A stretch of 64,000 nt of DNA from Shinella sp. (GTDB taxonomy: Bacteria > Pseudomonadota > Alphaproteobacteria > Rhizobiales > Rhizobiaceae): contig QFQX01000021.1 in NCBI GenBank assembly GCA_003248775.1, forward strand, positions 1-64,000. The letters run 5' to 3'. Under the pieces are notes generated by a model that was given only the letters and a program-made list of their open reading frames with translations, was not told where the DNA came from and did not search any database. Shown in pieces: positions 25,926 through 36,375 of this stretch. Within the stretch, counting starts at the first letter, position 1. Each line of letters opens with the position of its first letter. A program made the position numbers and the translations under genes.

Positions 25926-26708
25926 TCAGGCCTCCTCCGTGCCCATATAGGCCACGCGGACGCGCGGATCGTTGCTGACCGTCTCGTAATTGCCCTCGGC
26001 GAGGATCTCGCCCCGCTGCAGCACCGTCACGTGATGGCAGATGTTGGCGACGACCGAGAGATTGTGCTCGACCATCAGGACGGCACGGCTTCTCGCGACG
26101 TCACGGATCAGGTCGGCGATGACGCTGACATCTTCCTGCCCCATGCCGGCCATCGGTTCGTCCAGCAGCAGGACCTTCGGATCGAGCGCGAGCGTGGTCG
26201 CAATCTCCAGGACGCGCTTGCGACCGTAGGAGAGGTCCGCCGCGACGATGTCGCGCTCTTTCGCAAGGCCGACGCTGGCCAGCAGCTGTTCGGCCCGTTC
26301 GTTCAGGGTGTCGAGTGCCGCAAGCGGCCGCCAGAACTGATGGGCAAGGCCGTTCGGCCGCAGCAATGCCACTCGGACATTGTCGAGCACGCTGAGGTGC
26401 GGGAAGACCGCCGAGATCTGGAAGGAGCGGACGAGACCCATGCGCGCCACCTTGTCGGGTGGTGTGCGGGTGATGTCGGTGCCGAGCAGATTGATCGTTC
26501 CGGCCGAGGGCTGGAGAAACTTGGTCAGCAGGTTGAACACGGTCGTCTTGCCGGCCCCGTTCGGGCCGATCAGTGCGTGGACCCGCGCGTGATGGACGTC
26601 GAGATCGACATCGCGCACGGCGGTGAAGCCGCCGAAGTCGCGGCGGAGACCGCGGGCGGACAAGACCACCCGCGACTCCTCATTGATATGTGCCGTAGCG
26701 TTCGTCAT
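25926..26708 (-). CDS. livG: Branched-chain amino acid type ABC ATPase (LivG)
   Basis: A 260-residue ATPase with Walker A GPNGAGKTT and Walker B VLLLDEPMAGM. The signature reads LSYGRKRVLEIA rather than LSGGQ, a variant seen in the LivG branch that imports non-amino-acid ligands such as amides, urea or aromatic acids. It lies 15 bp downstream of the binding-protein gene and is the first ATPase of the operon. Confidence 0.9.
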   Translation of the reverse strand: MTNATAHINEESRVVLSARGLRRDFGGFTAVRDVDLDVHHARVHALIGPNGAGKTTVFNLLTKFLQPSAGTINLLGTDITRTPPDKVARMGLVRSFQISAVFPHLSVLDNVRVALLRPNGLAHQFWRPLAALDTLNERAEQLLASVGLAKERDIVAADLSYGRKRVLEIATTLALDPKVLLLDEPMAGMGQEDVSVIADLIRDVARSRAVLMVEHNLSVVANICHHVTVLQRGEILAEGNYETVSNDPRVRVAYMGTEEA

Positions 26709-26723
26709 CGCGACCGGCCGGGC

Positions 26724-27926
26724 TTACTTGACCAGCTCGCAACCGCTCTTGGCGGGATCGATATAGGCTTCCTTGCCCGGGATGGTGGCGAGCACGTTGA
26801 AGTAATCCCAGGGTTCCTTGCTGTCGCCGGGCTTCTTCACTTCGAGCAGGTACATGTCATGGAACATGCGGCCGTTCGGGCCGACGCTGCCGCCCCTGGC
26901 GAAGACGTCGTCCACCGGCAGTTCATGAAGCTGCTTGGCAACGGCTTCCGTCTCGTCGGTGCCGGCCTTGTCGATCGCCTTCAGATACTGCAGGACGGCC
27001 GAATAGGTGCCGGCGTGGATCATGTTCGGCATCTTGCCGGTGCGCTCGAAGAAGCGCTTGCCGAACTTCTGGCTCTCCTCGTCGCGGTTCCAGTAGAAGC
27101 CTTCTGTCAGTGTCAGGCCCTGAGCTGCCTCGAGCCCGAGGCCGTGCACTTCGGCAAGCGTGAAGAGAAGGGCCGCAAGACGCTGGCCGCCCTGGGTGAT
27201 GCCGAATTCGGCGGCCTGCTTGATGGCGTTCTGGGTGTCTGCGCCGGCATTGGCAAGGCCGATCACCTTGGCGCCGGAGGACTGGGCCTGCAGCAGGAAG
27301 GACGAGAAGTCGGTGGTCGCCAGCGGATGGCGGACCGATCCCAGCACGTTACCGCCTGCGGATTTCACGAAGTCGCCGGTCTGCTGCTCGAGCGAGTAGC
27401 CGAAGGCGTAGTCGGCGGTCAGGAAGAACCAGCTGTCGCCGCCCTGCTTCACGAGCGCGCCGCCGGTGCCGACTGCAAGCGCATGGGTGTCATAGGCCCA
27501 GTGGAAACCGTAGGGGCTGCACTGCTTGCCGGTGAGCTCGGTGGTGGCCGCGCCGGTAACGATGTCGATCTTCTTCTTTTCCTTGGCGATAGCCTGAACG
27601 GCCAGCGCGACGGAAGAGGTGGTCAGTTCCATGATCGCATCGACCTGGTCGGTGTCGAACCACTGGCGGGCGATGTTGGAGGCGATGTCGGCCTTGTTCT
27701 GGTGGTCGGCATCAACGATCTCGACGGGAACGCCGAGCACCTTGCCGCCGAAATCCTCGACCGCCATCTTGGCTGCCTCGACGGACGACTTGCCGCCGAA
27801 GTCGGCATAGACGCCGGACTGGTCGTTCAGGATGCCGATCTTCACCTTGCCATCGGAAGCATCGGCGAGCGCCGCCGTGCTGCTTGCCAAAAGAATAGCC
27901 ATGGACGCGATGAGCTTGCTTCGCAT
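26724..27926 (-). CDS. Periplasmic binding protein, LivJ-like (Peripla_BP_6)
   Basis: The ATG at 27926 has an excellent GGGAGGAG ribosome site and yields 400 residues, with signal peptide LIASMAILLASSTAALA. The mature domain has the type-I fold features KIGILNDQSGVYADFGG and LFLTADYAFG-like sequence (WFFLTADYAFGYSLE). Such proteins of about 400 residues often bind aromatic or carboxylic ligands rather than leucine, so the liv label is structural. It heads the operon and is divergent from a LysR gene. Confidence 0.88.
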   Translation of the reverse strand: MRSKLIASMAILLASSTAALADASDGKVKIGILNDQSGVYADFGGKSSVEAAKMAVEDFGGKVLGVPVEIVDADHQNKADIASNIARQWFDTDQVDAIMELTTSSVALAVQAIAKEKKKIDIVTGAATTELTGKQCSPYGFHWAYDTHALAVGTGGALVKQGGDSWFFLTADYAFGYSLEQQTGDFVKSAGGNVLGSVRHPLATTDFSSFLLQAQSSGAKVIGLANAGADTQNAIKQAAEFGITQGGQRLAALLFTLAEVHGLGLEAAQGLTLTEGFYWNRDEESQKFGKRFFERTGKMPNMIHAGTYSAVLQYLKAIDKAGTDETEAVAKQLHELPVDDVFARGGSVGPNGRMFHDMYLLEVKKPGDSKEPWDYFNVLATIPGKEAYIDPAKSGCELVK

Positions 27927-27957
27927 TTGATCTCCTCCCAGAGTGCAGGCCGCGAAC

Positions 27958-27976
27958 CTGTTCAAAAATTGACCAG
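27958..27976. promoter_or_regulatory. Imperfect palindrome near the binding-protein gene start
   Basis: CTGTTC-AAAAATT-GACCAG resembles the perfect palindrome at 28068-28085 in the same divergent spacer. It is 31 bp upstream of the binding-protein ATG, a position suited to an operator. Confidence 0.4.
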
Positions 27977-28067
27977 CCCCTCTCCTCAAAAGAGCGGATC
28001 ATGAGGGCATGATCCCGGAAAGTGCTGGTTGACGCAAGCGCCGGGTTTATCTAATTGCAAACAGGTT

Positions 28068-28085
28068 CTGTTCGTTTTTGAACAG
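28068..28085. promoter_or_regulatory. Perfect palindrome upstream of lysR (candidate operator)
   Basis: CTGTTC-GTTTTT-GAACAG is a perfect 6-6-6 dyad ending 12 bp before the lysR ATG. With the copy at 27958 it makes a pair, one by each of the divergent genes, which suggests shared control by the LysR protein. Confidence 0.45.
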
Positions 28086-28097
28086 ATAGGAGGGGCG

Positions 28098-29036
28098 ATG
28101 AGCAGCGGGCATTTCACCTGGGACGACCTTCAATTCTTCCTTGCCGTTGCCCGGACGGGCCAGCTTTCTACGGCTGCCCGGCAGCTCAGGACCAGCCATG
28201 CGACGGTGTCGCGCCGGATCGACCGGCTGGAGTTCGCGCTGAAGGTGAAGCTTTTCGAGCGCAATCCGCGCGGCTATGTGCTGACCGGCATGGGGCAACG
28301 CTTTGTGGAAACTGCGGAGAAGATCGAGCAGGAGACGGAGCGGCTGCAGGCCGAGCTTGCCGGCGGCGCAACCGCGCAGCGCGGCGTCGTCAGGCTTTCC
28401 GCGCCGGAGGGTTTTTCCAACTTCTTCTTCAGCCATACGCTGACTGATTTCTCCGTCCGCCATCCCAACATCTCGCTGGAACTGGTGACGATCCAGCAGA
28501 TCATGGCCCTGTCGCGCAAGGAGGCCGATCTCGCGGTCGTTCTCGATCCGCCGAAGGCCGGTCCCTATTTTTCCGAGAAGCTCACCGACTACCATCTGCA
28601 GATCTATGGGACGCGGGGGTATCTGGAGACGCGAGGGGTGCCGAAGACCCGCGACGATCTCCTCGACCATGCCTTCATCGGCTATGTGCAGGACATGATC
28701 TTTGCGCCGGGACTGGACTATCTCGGCGACATCCATCCGAAGATCCGGCCGAATTTCCAGAGTTCCAGCATCTTCTCGCAGCTGACCGCGACCCGAAGCG
28801 GGCTCGGGCTTTGCGTCCTGCCGCTCTTCATCGCCCAGCAATATCCGGAACTACAGGTGGTGCTGGAGGACGAGGTGGACCTGCTGCGCCACTACTGGAT
28901 CGCCTGCCATCACGACCTCAGGCAGGTGGCCCGCATCCGCACCGTGATCGAATTCCTGCGGGAATCGGTTCAGGCGAACGTGAGCGGGTTTATCGGGAAT
29001 TCGAGGGCGAAGGTCGGGTTGGTGTCGCGGGGGTGA
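28098..29036 (+). CDS. LysR-family transcriptional regulator (divergent from the liv operon)
   Basis: The ATG at 28098, right after AGGAGGGGCG, gives 312 residues. The HTH reads LSTAARQLRTSHATVSRRIDRLE, and the effector domain contains APEGFSNFFFSHTLTDF and LGLCVLPLFIA. It is divergent from the liv-type operon with 171 bp between starts, so it very probably regulates that operon and itself. Confidence 0.88.
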   Translation: MSSGHFTWDDLQFFLAVARTGQLSTAARQLRTSHATVSRRIDRLEFALKVKLFERNPRGYVLTGMGQRFVETAEKIEQETERLQAELAGGATAQRGVVRLSAPEGFSNFFFSHTLTDFSVRHPNISLELVTIQQIMALSRKEADLAVVLDPPKAGPYFSEKLTDYHLQIYGTRGYLETRGVPKTRDDLLDHAFIGYVQDMIFAPGLDYLGDIHPKIRPNFQSSSIFSQLTATRSGLGLCVLPLFIAQQYPELQVVLEDEVDLLRHYWIACHHDLRQVARIRTVIEFLRESVQANVSGFIGNSRAKVGLVSRG

Positions 29037-29077
29037 GGTTGCGCCTTGCGCGCCCGATGGCGTTGGGTTCCTTGGCA

Positions 29078-29258
29078 CCCTCCTCTGCCTTGCCAGGCAT
29101 CTCCCCCTCAAGGGGGAGATCGGCAGAACGGCTGGTCTTCTGCTTTCCAACCTCTATTCGCCAAGATCCCAAGACACTTGTTTTGTGGGGATCGAGCGGT
29201 GTCGGCCATCCGATCTCCCCCTTGAGGGGGAGATGGCCGGTAGGCCAGAGGGGGGGAG
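29078..29258. repeat. RIME-like inverted repeat pair (CTCCCCCTCAAGGGGGAG type)
   Basis: Arm 29078-29130 contains TCTCCCCCTCAAGGGGGAGA; arm 29205-29258 carries the inverse TCTCCCCCTTGAGGGGGAGA plus GGCCGGTAGGCCAGAGGG. They occupy the 336-bp space between two convergent genes, where I see no gene. It may act as a bidirectional terminator. Confidence 0.65.
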
Positions 29259-29372
29259 CCACAGGCGTCAGGCTTAGGTAAAGGCATCCCGAGTACAGCC
29301 GCCGAAGCTCCGTACCCCTTGTTTGCCAGCGCTTCCGGGAAACACTTGAGGTGATCCCCGGAACCCTCATTA

Positions 29373-31514
29373 TCAATCGTTGCGAAGGCGGCCTTCGACG
29401 AGGTCGAGGACGGAGCGGGCGGCGTCCATGACGTTGGTGCCGGGGCCGAAAACGGCGGAGACGCCGTGTTCCAGCAGGTAATCGTAGTCCTGCCGCGGAA
29501 TGACGCCGCCGACGACGACGATGATGTCTTTTGCGCCCTTGGCCTTCAGGGCTTCGACGAGCTGCGGCGCAAGCGTCTTGTGGCCGGCGGCGAGCGACGA
29601 CATACCGACGACCTGAACCTTTTCGGCGACCGCGAGGTCGGCTGCTTCGTCCGGCGTCTGGAAGAGCGGGCCGGCGACGACATCGAAGCCGATGTCGCCG
29701 AAGGCGGACGCGATTACCTTGGCGCCGCGGTCGTGGCCGTCCTGGCCAAGCTTGGCGACGAGAATGCGGGGAGCCGCGCCCTTGGCCTTCCTGTAGCTGT
29801 CGAGGCGGTCGGAGAGGATCGAGAGTTCCGGATCGCCCTCATAGGCCTTGCCGTAGATGTTGCGCACGACCTTCGGCACGGCGGCATGGTCGCCGAAGAC
29901 GGCACGCATGGCGTCCGAGATTTCGCCGACGGTGGCGCGTTCGCGGGCAGCATCGACGGCCGCTTCGAGAATGTTGCCTTCGCCCGTGCGGGCGACTTCG
30001 GTGAGGCGGGCCAGAGCCTGCTCGACCTTTTTCGTGTCACGGCGGCGCTTGGTTTCCTCGATGCGCTTGATCTGGGAAGCGCGGACCGCGGAGTTGTCGA
30101 TTTCCAGAATGTCGATCGGCTCTTCGTTCTCCAGGCGGAACTTGTTGACGCCGACGATGACTTCCTCGGCCTTGTCCACGGCGGCCTGACGGCGGGTCGC
30201 GGCTTCCTCGATCAGGCGCTTCGGCAGTCCGGCATCGACGGCCTTGGTCATGCCGCCCAGGGCCTCGACTTCCTCGATCAGCGCCCAGGCCTTGGTCGCC
30301 AGTTCATCGGTGAGGCTCTCGACATAGTAGGAGCCGGCAAGCGGATCGACGACCCTGGTGACGCCCGTCTCGTTCTGCAGGATGAGCTGGGTATTGCGGG
30401 CGATGCGAGCCGAGAACTCGGTCGGCAGCGCGATGGCTTCATCCAGTGCATTGGTGTGCAGCGACTGGGTGCCGCCGAGCGCTGCGGACAGCGCCTCATA
30501 GGCCGTGCGGATGACGTTGTTGTAGGGGTCCTGTTCCTGCAGCGAGACGCCGGAGGTCTGACAATGGGTGCGCAGCATCAGGGACGAAGCCTTCTTGGGC
30601 TCGAATTCCTGCATGATGCGGGTCCAGAGCAGGCGGGCGGCGCGAAGCTTGGCGGCCTCCATGAAGAAGTTCATGCCGATGGCGAAGAAGAAGGACAGGC
30701 GACCGGCGAACTCGTCGACGTTGAGGCCCTTCTTCAGCGCGGCGCGAACGTATTCGCGGCCATCGGCCAGCGTGAAGGCCAGCTCCTGCACCAGCGTCGC
30801 GCCGGCTTCCTGCATGTGGTAGCCGGAAATCGAGATGGAGTTGAACTTCGGCATCTCCTTTGCCGTGTACTCGATGATGTCGGCAATGATGCGCATCGAG
30901 GGTTCCGGCGGGTAGATGTAGGTGTTGCGGACCATGAACTCCTTGAGAATGTCGTTCTGGATGGTGCCGGAAAGCTTGTCGCGGGAGACGCCCTGTTCCT
31001 CGCCGGTGACGATGAAGTTGGCGAGGATCGGGATGACAGCGCCGTTCATGGTCATGGAGACGGAGATGTTTTCTAGCGGAATGCCGTCGAACAGGATCTT
31101 CATGTCCTCGACGCTGTCGATCGCCACGCCGGCCTTGCCAACGTCGCCTTCGACGCGTGGATGGTTCGAGTCGTAGCCGCGATGGGTGGCAAGGTCGAAG
31201 GCAACGGAGACGCCCTGCTGGCCGGCGGCGAGCGCCTTGCGGTAAAAGGCGTTGGAGGCCTCCGCCGTGGAGAAGCCGGCATACTGGCGGATCGTCCAGG
31301 GACGGCCGGCATACATGGTGGCGCGGGGACCACGAACGAAAGGCGCAAAGCCCGGCAGGGATTTCAGGTGGTCGATGCCTTCGAGGTCTTCAGCCGTGTA
31401 GAGCGGCTTGACGTCGATGCCCTCGGGCGTGTGCCAGGTCAGCGTTTCGGCCGGACGCTTCAGCTCCTTCTCGGCCAGCGCTTCCCAGTCCTTGATGGTC
31501 TTCTCGCTCGACAT
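29373..31514 (-). CDS. scpA: Methylmalonyl-CoA mutase
   Basis: The ATG at 31514 (ribosome site GGAGGA) gives 713 residues. The N-terminal TIM barrel contains RPWTIRQYAGFSTAEASN and LATHRGYDSNHPRVEGDVG, typical of the mutase. The C-terminal cobalamin domain has GQDGHDRGAKV with the cobalt-ligand His near residue 594, then SSLAAGHKTL and VVGGVIP. It isomerises (R)-methylmalonyl-CoA to succinyl-CoA using adenosylcobalamin. It lies downstream of the propionyl-CoA carboxylase operon, completing most of the propionate pathway; the epimerase gene is not in the window. The gene is also called bhbA or mcm. Confidence 0.95.
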   Translation of the reverse strand: MSSEKTIKDWEALAEKELKRPAETLTWHTPEGIDVKPLYTAEDLEGIDHLKSLPGFAPFVRGPRATMYAGRPWTIRQYAGFSTAEASNAFYRKALAAGQQGVSVAFDLATHRGYDSNHPRVEGDVGKAGVAIDSVEDMKILFDGIPLENISVSMTMNGAVIPILANFIVTGEEQGVSRDKLSGTIQNDILKEFMVRNTYIYPPEPSMRIIADIIEYTAKEMPKFNSISISGYHMQEAGATLVQELAFTLADGREYVRAALKKGLNVDEFAGRLSFFFAIGMNFFMEAAKLRAARLLWTRIMQEFEPKKASSLMLRTHCQTSGVSLQEQDPYNNVIRTAYEALSAALGGTQSLHTNALDEAIALPTEFSARIARNTQLILQNETGVTRVVDPLAGSYYVESLTDELATKAWALIEEVEALGGMTKAVDAGLPKRLIEEAATRRQAAVDKAEEVIVGVNKFRLENEEPIDILEIDNSAVRASQIKRIEETKRRRDTKKVEQALARLTEVARTGEGNILEAAVDAARERATVGEISDAMRAVFGDHAAVPKVVRNIYGKAYEGDPELSILSDRLDSYRKAKGAAPRILVAKLGQDGHDRGAKVIASAFGDIGFDVVAGPLFQTPDEAADLAVAEKVQVVGMSSLAAGHKTLAPQLVEALKAKGAKDIIVVVGGVIPRQDYDYLLEHGVSAVFGPGTNVMDAARSVLDLVEGRLRND

Positions 31515-32178
31515 CCATTTTCCTCCTGCGCCTTTAACCACGCGCGCGGGGCCGTGGCTTTGGAAACTTTGTCTTGTCGCATGTCGTTGCCGCAAAACCG
31601 CTCAACACTTTTGCGCAACATGCTCTGGAGCGCATTTCGATCCGATCGGATCAGCGCTCCAAATTTTTCTGTTCGAAGCATAATCTCGCCGATCCTCGTT
31701 TCACTCCGGTCGGATTATGCTTTCAGTCGGACGGGGCGCCGGAGCTGCCTCGTTTTGTGTATAAAAGTGGCACCTTCCGGCGCCCCGTTCAGCGGTTTTT
31801 GCCCGCAAACCGGTTCCTCGTGCGGACTGGAATCGGCTCGTCCCGATTCCGCGTCCGGCAGTCAAGGCCGCGTCTGGCAGCCTTCTTGCCGGGTTTCACA
31901 GGGCGCCGGGGTTTCACCGGCTGCCGCCCGCCTTTGTGCCGCAACGGCACGTCGCTTTCTCAGCGAGAGGATCCAATTCCACGAACCCCCGATCCGGCTC
32001 TTGCGTCTTATCCCCGCATCGGGCGCCGGTTGCCTCTCGCCGCGACGCCTCGCAGTGTATCCGATGAAGCAACGGCGCCATGGTGACATGACGCCATCGG
32101 CCGGGGACGAATGGCGGGGAGGGAGGTTGAAAACAAAGAGGAAATCCATTTCGTCTTCCCCGTTTTCCGATGAGCTTT
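31515..32178. other. Non-coding spacer with tandem palindromes
   Basis: Apart from the palindromes at 31579-31720, I find no convincing gene. Open frames here have no ribosome sites, odd composition and no recognisable domain. The 5' leader and promoter of the mutase gene must lie within it or the mutase is read from the carboxylase operon. Confidence 0.5.
31579..31720. repeat. Three consecutive palindromes
   Basis: Palindrome 1 (31579-31623) has CGCAAAA/TTTTGCG with outer GCATG/CATGC and shares its core with 12363-12410. Palindrome 2 (31626-31661) is TGGAGCGC/GCGCTCCA enclosing the perfect GATCCGATCGGATC and followed by AAATTTTTCT. Palindrome 3 (31678-31720) is GCATAATC/GATTATGC. They lie 65-206 bp upstream of the mutase start. 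Confidence 0.6.
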
Positions 32179-32294
32179 CGCCCCTCATCCGCCTGCCGGC
32201 ACCTTCTCCCCGTAAACGGGGAGAAGGGGAGTTGAGGCACCGCCCCGGCCGTCCCCTCTCCCCGCTTGCGGGGAGAGGGTCAGGGTGAGGGGCA
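32179..32294. repeat. RIME-like element (class A) between mutase and pccA
   Basis: Left arm GCCCCTCATCCGCCTGCCGG with CTTCTCCCCGTAAACGGGG hairpin; right arm CTCTCCCCGCTTGCGGGGAG ending GTGAGGGGC. It ends 12 bp before the pccA stop codon region. Confidence 0.75.
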
Positions 32295-32305
32295 AATCCG
32301 TTGGC

Positions 32306-34317
<2,012 letters not shown>

Positions 34318-34321
<4 letters not shown>

Positions 34322-34695
34322 ACCTCGAATACGTCGTCAAATGATTCCGGGAAGTTCTGCCGGGCGAGTTTTTCGTTGATCACCAGCATGGACTCGTAGG
34401 AAAGCGGGTCGAAATCCTTGTCCGCCGGAAGGACTTCGCGGCCGAAAAGAAGGTTCAGTCTGGCGGCATCCAGATTGCCGCGCTCGAAGGGCTCGTCGCC
34501 GAAATGGTGCCAGAGGGCATGCAGGAAGGCCGCGTCGATGCGGTGTTCCTTGGTGCCCGGGCGGGCCTTGCGAGGCAGGGCCTTCAGCGGGGTCACGCCT
34601 TTCGGATTGGCGCGGCGGATCGTGAACTGCACGCCGGTGCCGGGCATCCCGGATGGGAAGCCCTTGTGCTTGGTCATGTCGGGAAGATCGGCCAT
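34318..34695 (-). CDS. Small conserved protein between pccB and pccA, function unknown
   Basis: A 125-residue, basic N-terminus, soluble protein with no signal peptide or membrane segment. It contains PGTKEHRIDAAFLHALWHHFGDEP-type sequence and ends FPESFDDVFEV. It is embedded in the carboxylase operon: 11 bp after pccB and overlapping pccA by 4 bp, so it is certainly translated with them. Its conserved position suggests a role with propionyl-CoA carboxylase, such as assembly or regulation, but nothing in the sequence shows that. I do not recognise a named family. Confidence 0.75.
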
Positions 34696-34706
34696 GGTCT
34701 ACTCCC

Positions 34707-36239
34707 TTACAACGGGATCGTGTCGTGCTTCTTCCAGTGCGTGCCGAGCTGCTTGTTGCGCAGCGAGGCGAAGGCACGGGCGATGCGGCGGCGCGAGGAA
34801 TGCGGCATGATGACTTCGTCGATGAAGCCGCGTTCGGCGGCGACGAAGGGGTTGGCGAAGCGTTCCTCGTATTCCTTCGTGCGGGCGGCGATCTTTTCGG
34901 GATCGTTGAGCTCGGAGCGATAGAGGATTTCGGTCGCGCCCTTGGCGCCCATGACGGCGATCTCGGCGGTCGGCCATGCATAGTTGATATCGGCGCCGAT
35001 ATGCTTGGAGGCCATGACGTCGTAGGCGCCGCCATAGGCCTTGCGGGTGATCAGCGTCACCATCGGAACCGTGGCCTGGCTATAGGCGAAGAGCAGCTTC
35101 GCGCCATGCTTGATGACGCCGCCATATTCCTGGCTGGTGCCGGGCAGGAAGCCGGGAACGTCGACCAGCGTCAGGATCGGAATGTTGAAGGCGTCGCAGA
35201 AGCGGACGAAGCGGGCGGCCTTGCGCGACGAGTCGATATCGAGGCAGCCGGCGAGCACCATCGGCTGGTTGGCGACGACGCCGACCGTCTGGCCTTCCAG
35301 CCGGAGGAAGCCGGTGATGATGTTGCGCGCGAAGGCTTCCTGGATCTCGAAGAAATCGCCCTCGTCGGCCAGAGCGTAGATCAGCTCCTTCATGTCGTAG
35401 GGCTTGTTGGAACTGTCCGGGATCAGGGTGTCGAGACGGTTCTCGACGCGGGCCGGGTCGTCATGGAAGGGACGAAGCGGCGGCTTTTCGCGGTTGTTGA
35501 GCGGCAGGAAGTCGAACAGCAGGCGAACCTGTTCCAGCGCCTCGATGTCGTTTTCATAGGCGCCATCGGCAACCGACGACTTCTTGGTATGGGTCGATGC
35601 GCCGCCGAGTTCCTCGGCCGTGACGATCTCGTTCGTGACCGTCTTCACGACGTCGGGGCCGGTCACGAACATGTAGGAGCTGTCGCGCACCATGAAGATG
35701 AAGTCGGTCATGGCCGGCGAATAGACCGCGCCGCCGGCGCAGGGGCCCATGATGACGGAGATCTGCGGCACCACGCCGGAGGCATCGACATTGCGCTTGA
35801 ACACATCGGCATAGCCGGCGAGCGAGGCCACACCTTCCTGGATGCGGGCGCCGCCCGAATCGTTGAGGCCGATCACCGGGGCGCCGTTCTTCATCGCCAT
35901 GTCCATGATCTTGCAGATCTTCTGGGCATGGGTCTCCGACAGCGAGCCGCCGAGGACGGTGAAATCCTGGGAGAAGACATAGACCTGACGGCCGTTGATC
36001 GTGCCCCAGCCGGTGACGACGCCGTCGCCGGCGACCTTCTGGTTTTCCATGCCGAAATCGGTGCAGCGATGGGTGACATACATGTCGTATTCTTCGAAGG
36101 AGCCCTCATCGAGCAGAACCTCGATGCGCTCGCGCGCCGTCAGCTTGCCCTTGGCGTGCTGGGCGTCGATGCGGCGCTGGCCGCCGCCGAGATGCGCCTC
36201 GGCGCGACGCGCCTCGAGCTGTTCCAATACCGTTCGCAT
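34707..36239 (-). CDS. pccB: Propionyl-CoA carboxylase beta subunit (carboxyltransferase)
   Basis: The ATG at 36239 follows GGGAGG and gives 510 residues; longer starts at 36254 and 36260 are less favoured. Acyl-CoA and carboxybiotin pockets are indicated by GLNDSGGARIQEGV, GPCAGGAVYSPAMTDF and VPGFLPGTSQEYGG. It moves CO2 from biotin to propionyl-CoA as a hexamer with PccA. It is first in the operon and is divergent from the ScfR-type regulator, with TTTGCAAA boxes between them. Confidence 0.94.
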   Translation of the reverse strand: MRTVLEQLEARRAEAHLGGGQRRIDAQHAKGKLTARERIEVLLDEGSFEEYDMYVTHRCTDFGMENQKVAGDGVVTGWGTINGRQVYVFSQDFTVLGGSLSETHAQKICKIMDMAMKNGAPVIGLNDSGGARIQEGVASLAGYADVFKRNVDASGVVPQISVIMGPCAGGAVYSPAMTDFIFMVRDSSYMFVTGPDVVKTVTNEIVTAEELGGASTHTKKSSVADGAYENDIEALEQVRLLFDFLPLNNREKPPLRPFHDDPARVENRLDTLIPDSSNKPYDMKELIYALADEGDFFEIQEAFARNIITGFLRLEGQTVGVVANQPMVLAGCLDIDSSRKAARFVRFCDAFNIPILTLVDVPGFLPGTSQEYGGVIKHGAKLLFAYSQATVPMVTLITRKAYGGAYDVMASKHIGADINYAWPTAEIAVMGAKGATEILYRSELNDPEKIAARTKEYEERFANPFVAAERGFIDEVIMPHSSRRRIARAFASLRNKQLGTHWKKHDTIPL

Positions 36240-36344
36240 GCTGCCTCCCGACATATTCATGAAGCTTTTCAGGATGATTTGTGCCCTTAAACGTCTGGCG
36301 AGGCAAAGAAAATGATTGAACAGGCGCAATTGTGGATTTATAAA

Positions 36345-36375
36345 TTTGCAAACTGAAAAATGCGAAATTGCAAAT
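36345..36375. promoter_or_regulatory. Putative PccR/ScfR operator (TTTGCAAA boxes)
   Basis: A perfect TTTGCAAA (36345-36352) and a near copy ATTGCAAA (36367-36374), with a degenerate AATGCGAA between, lie in the divergent pccB/regulator spacer. The regulator PccR of Rhodobacter sphaeroides depends on TTTGCAAA-N4-TTTGCAAA upstream of pccB. The last box here overlaps the regulator's own start, suggesting autoregulation. The spacing differs from the published motif. Confidence 0.65.

Noticed and set aside
31574..32086. 170-codon open frame in the mutase/pccA spacer
   Set aside because: No ribosome site, unusual Arg/Pro/Ser-rich composition, no recognisable domain, and it runs over palindromic repeats.
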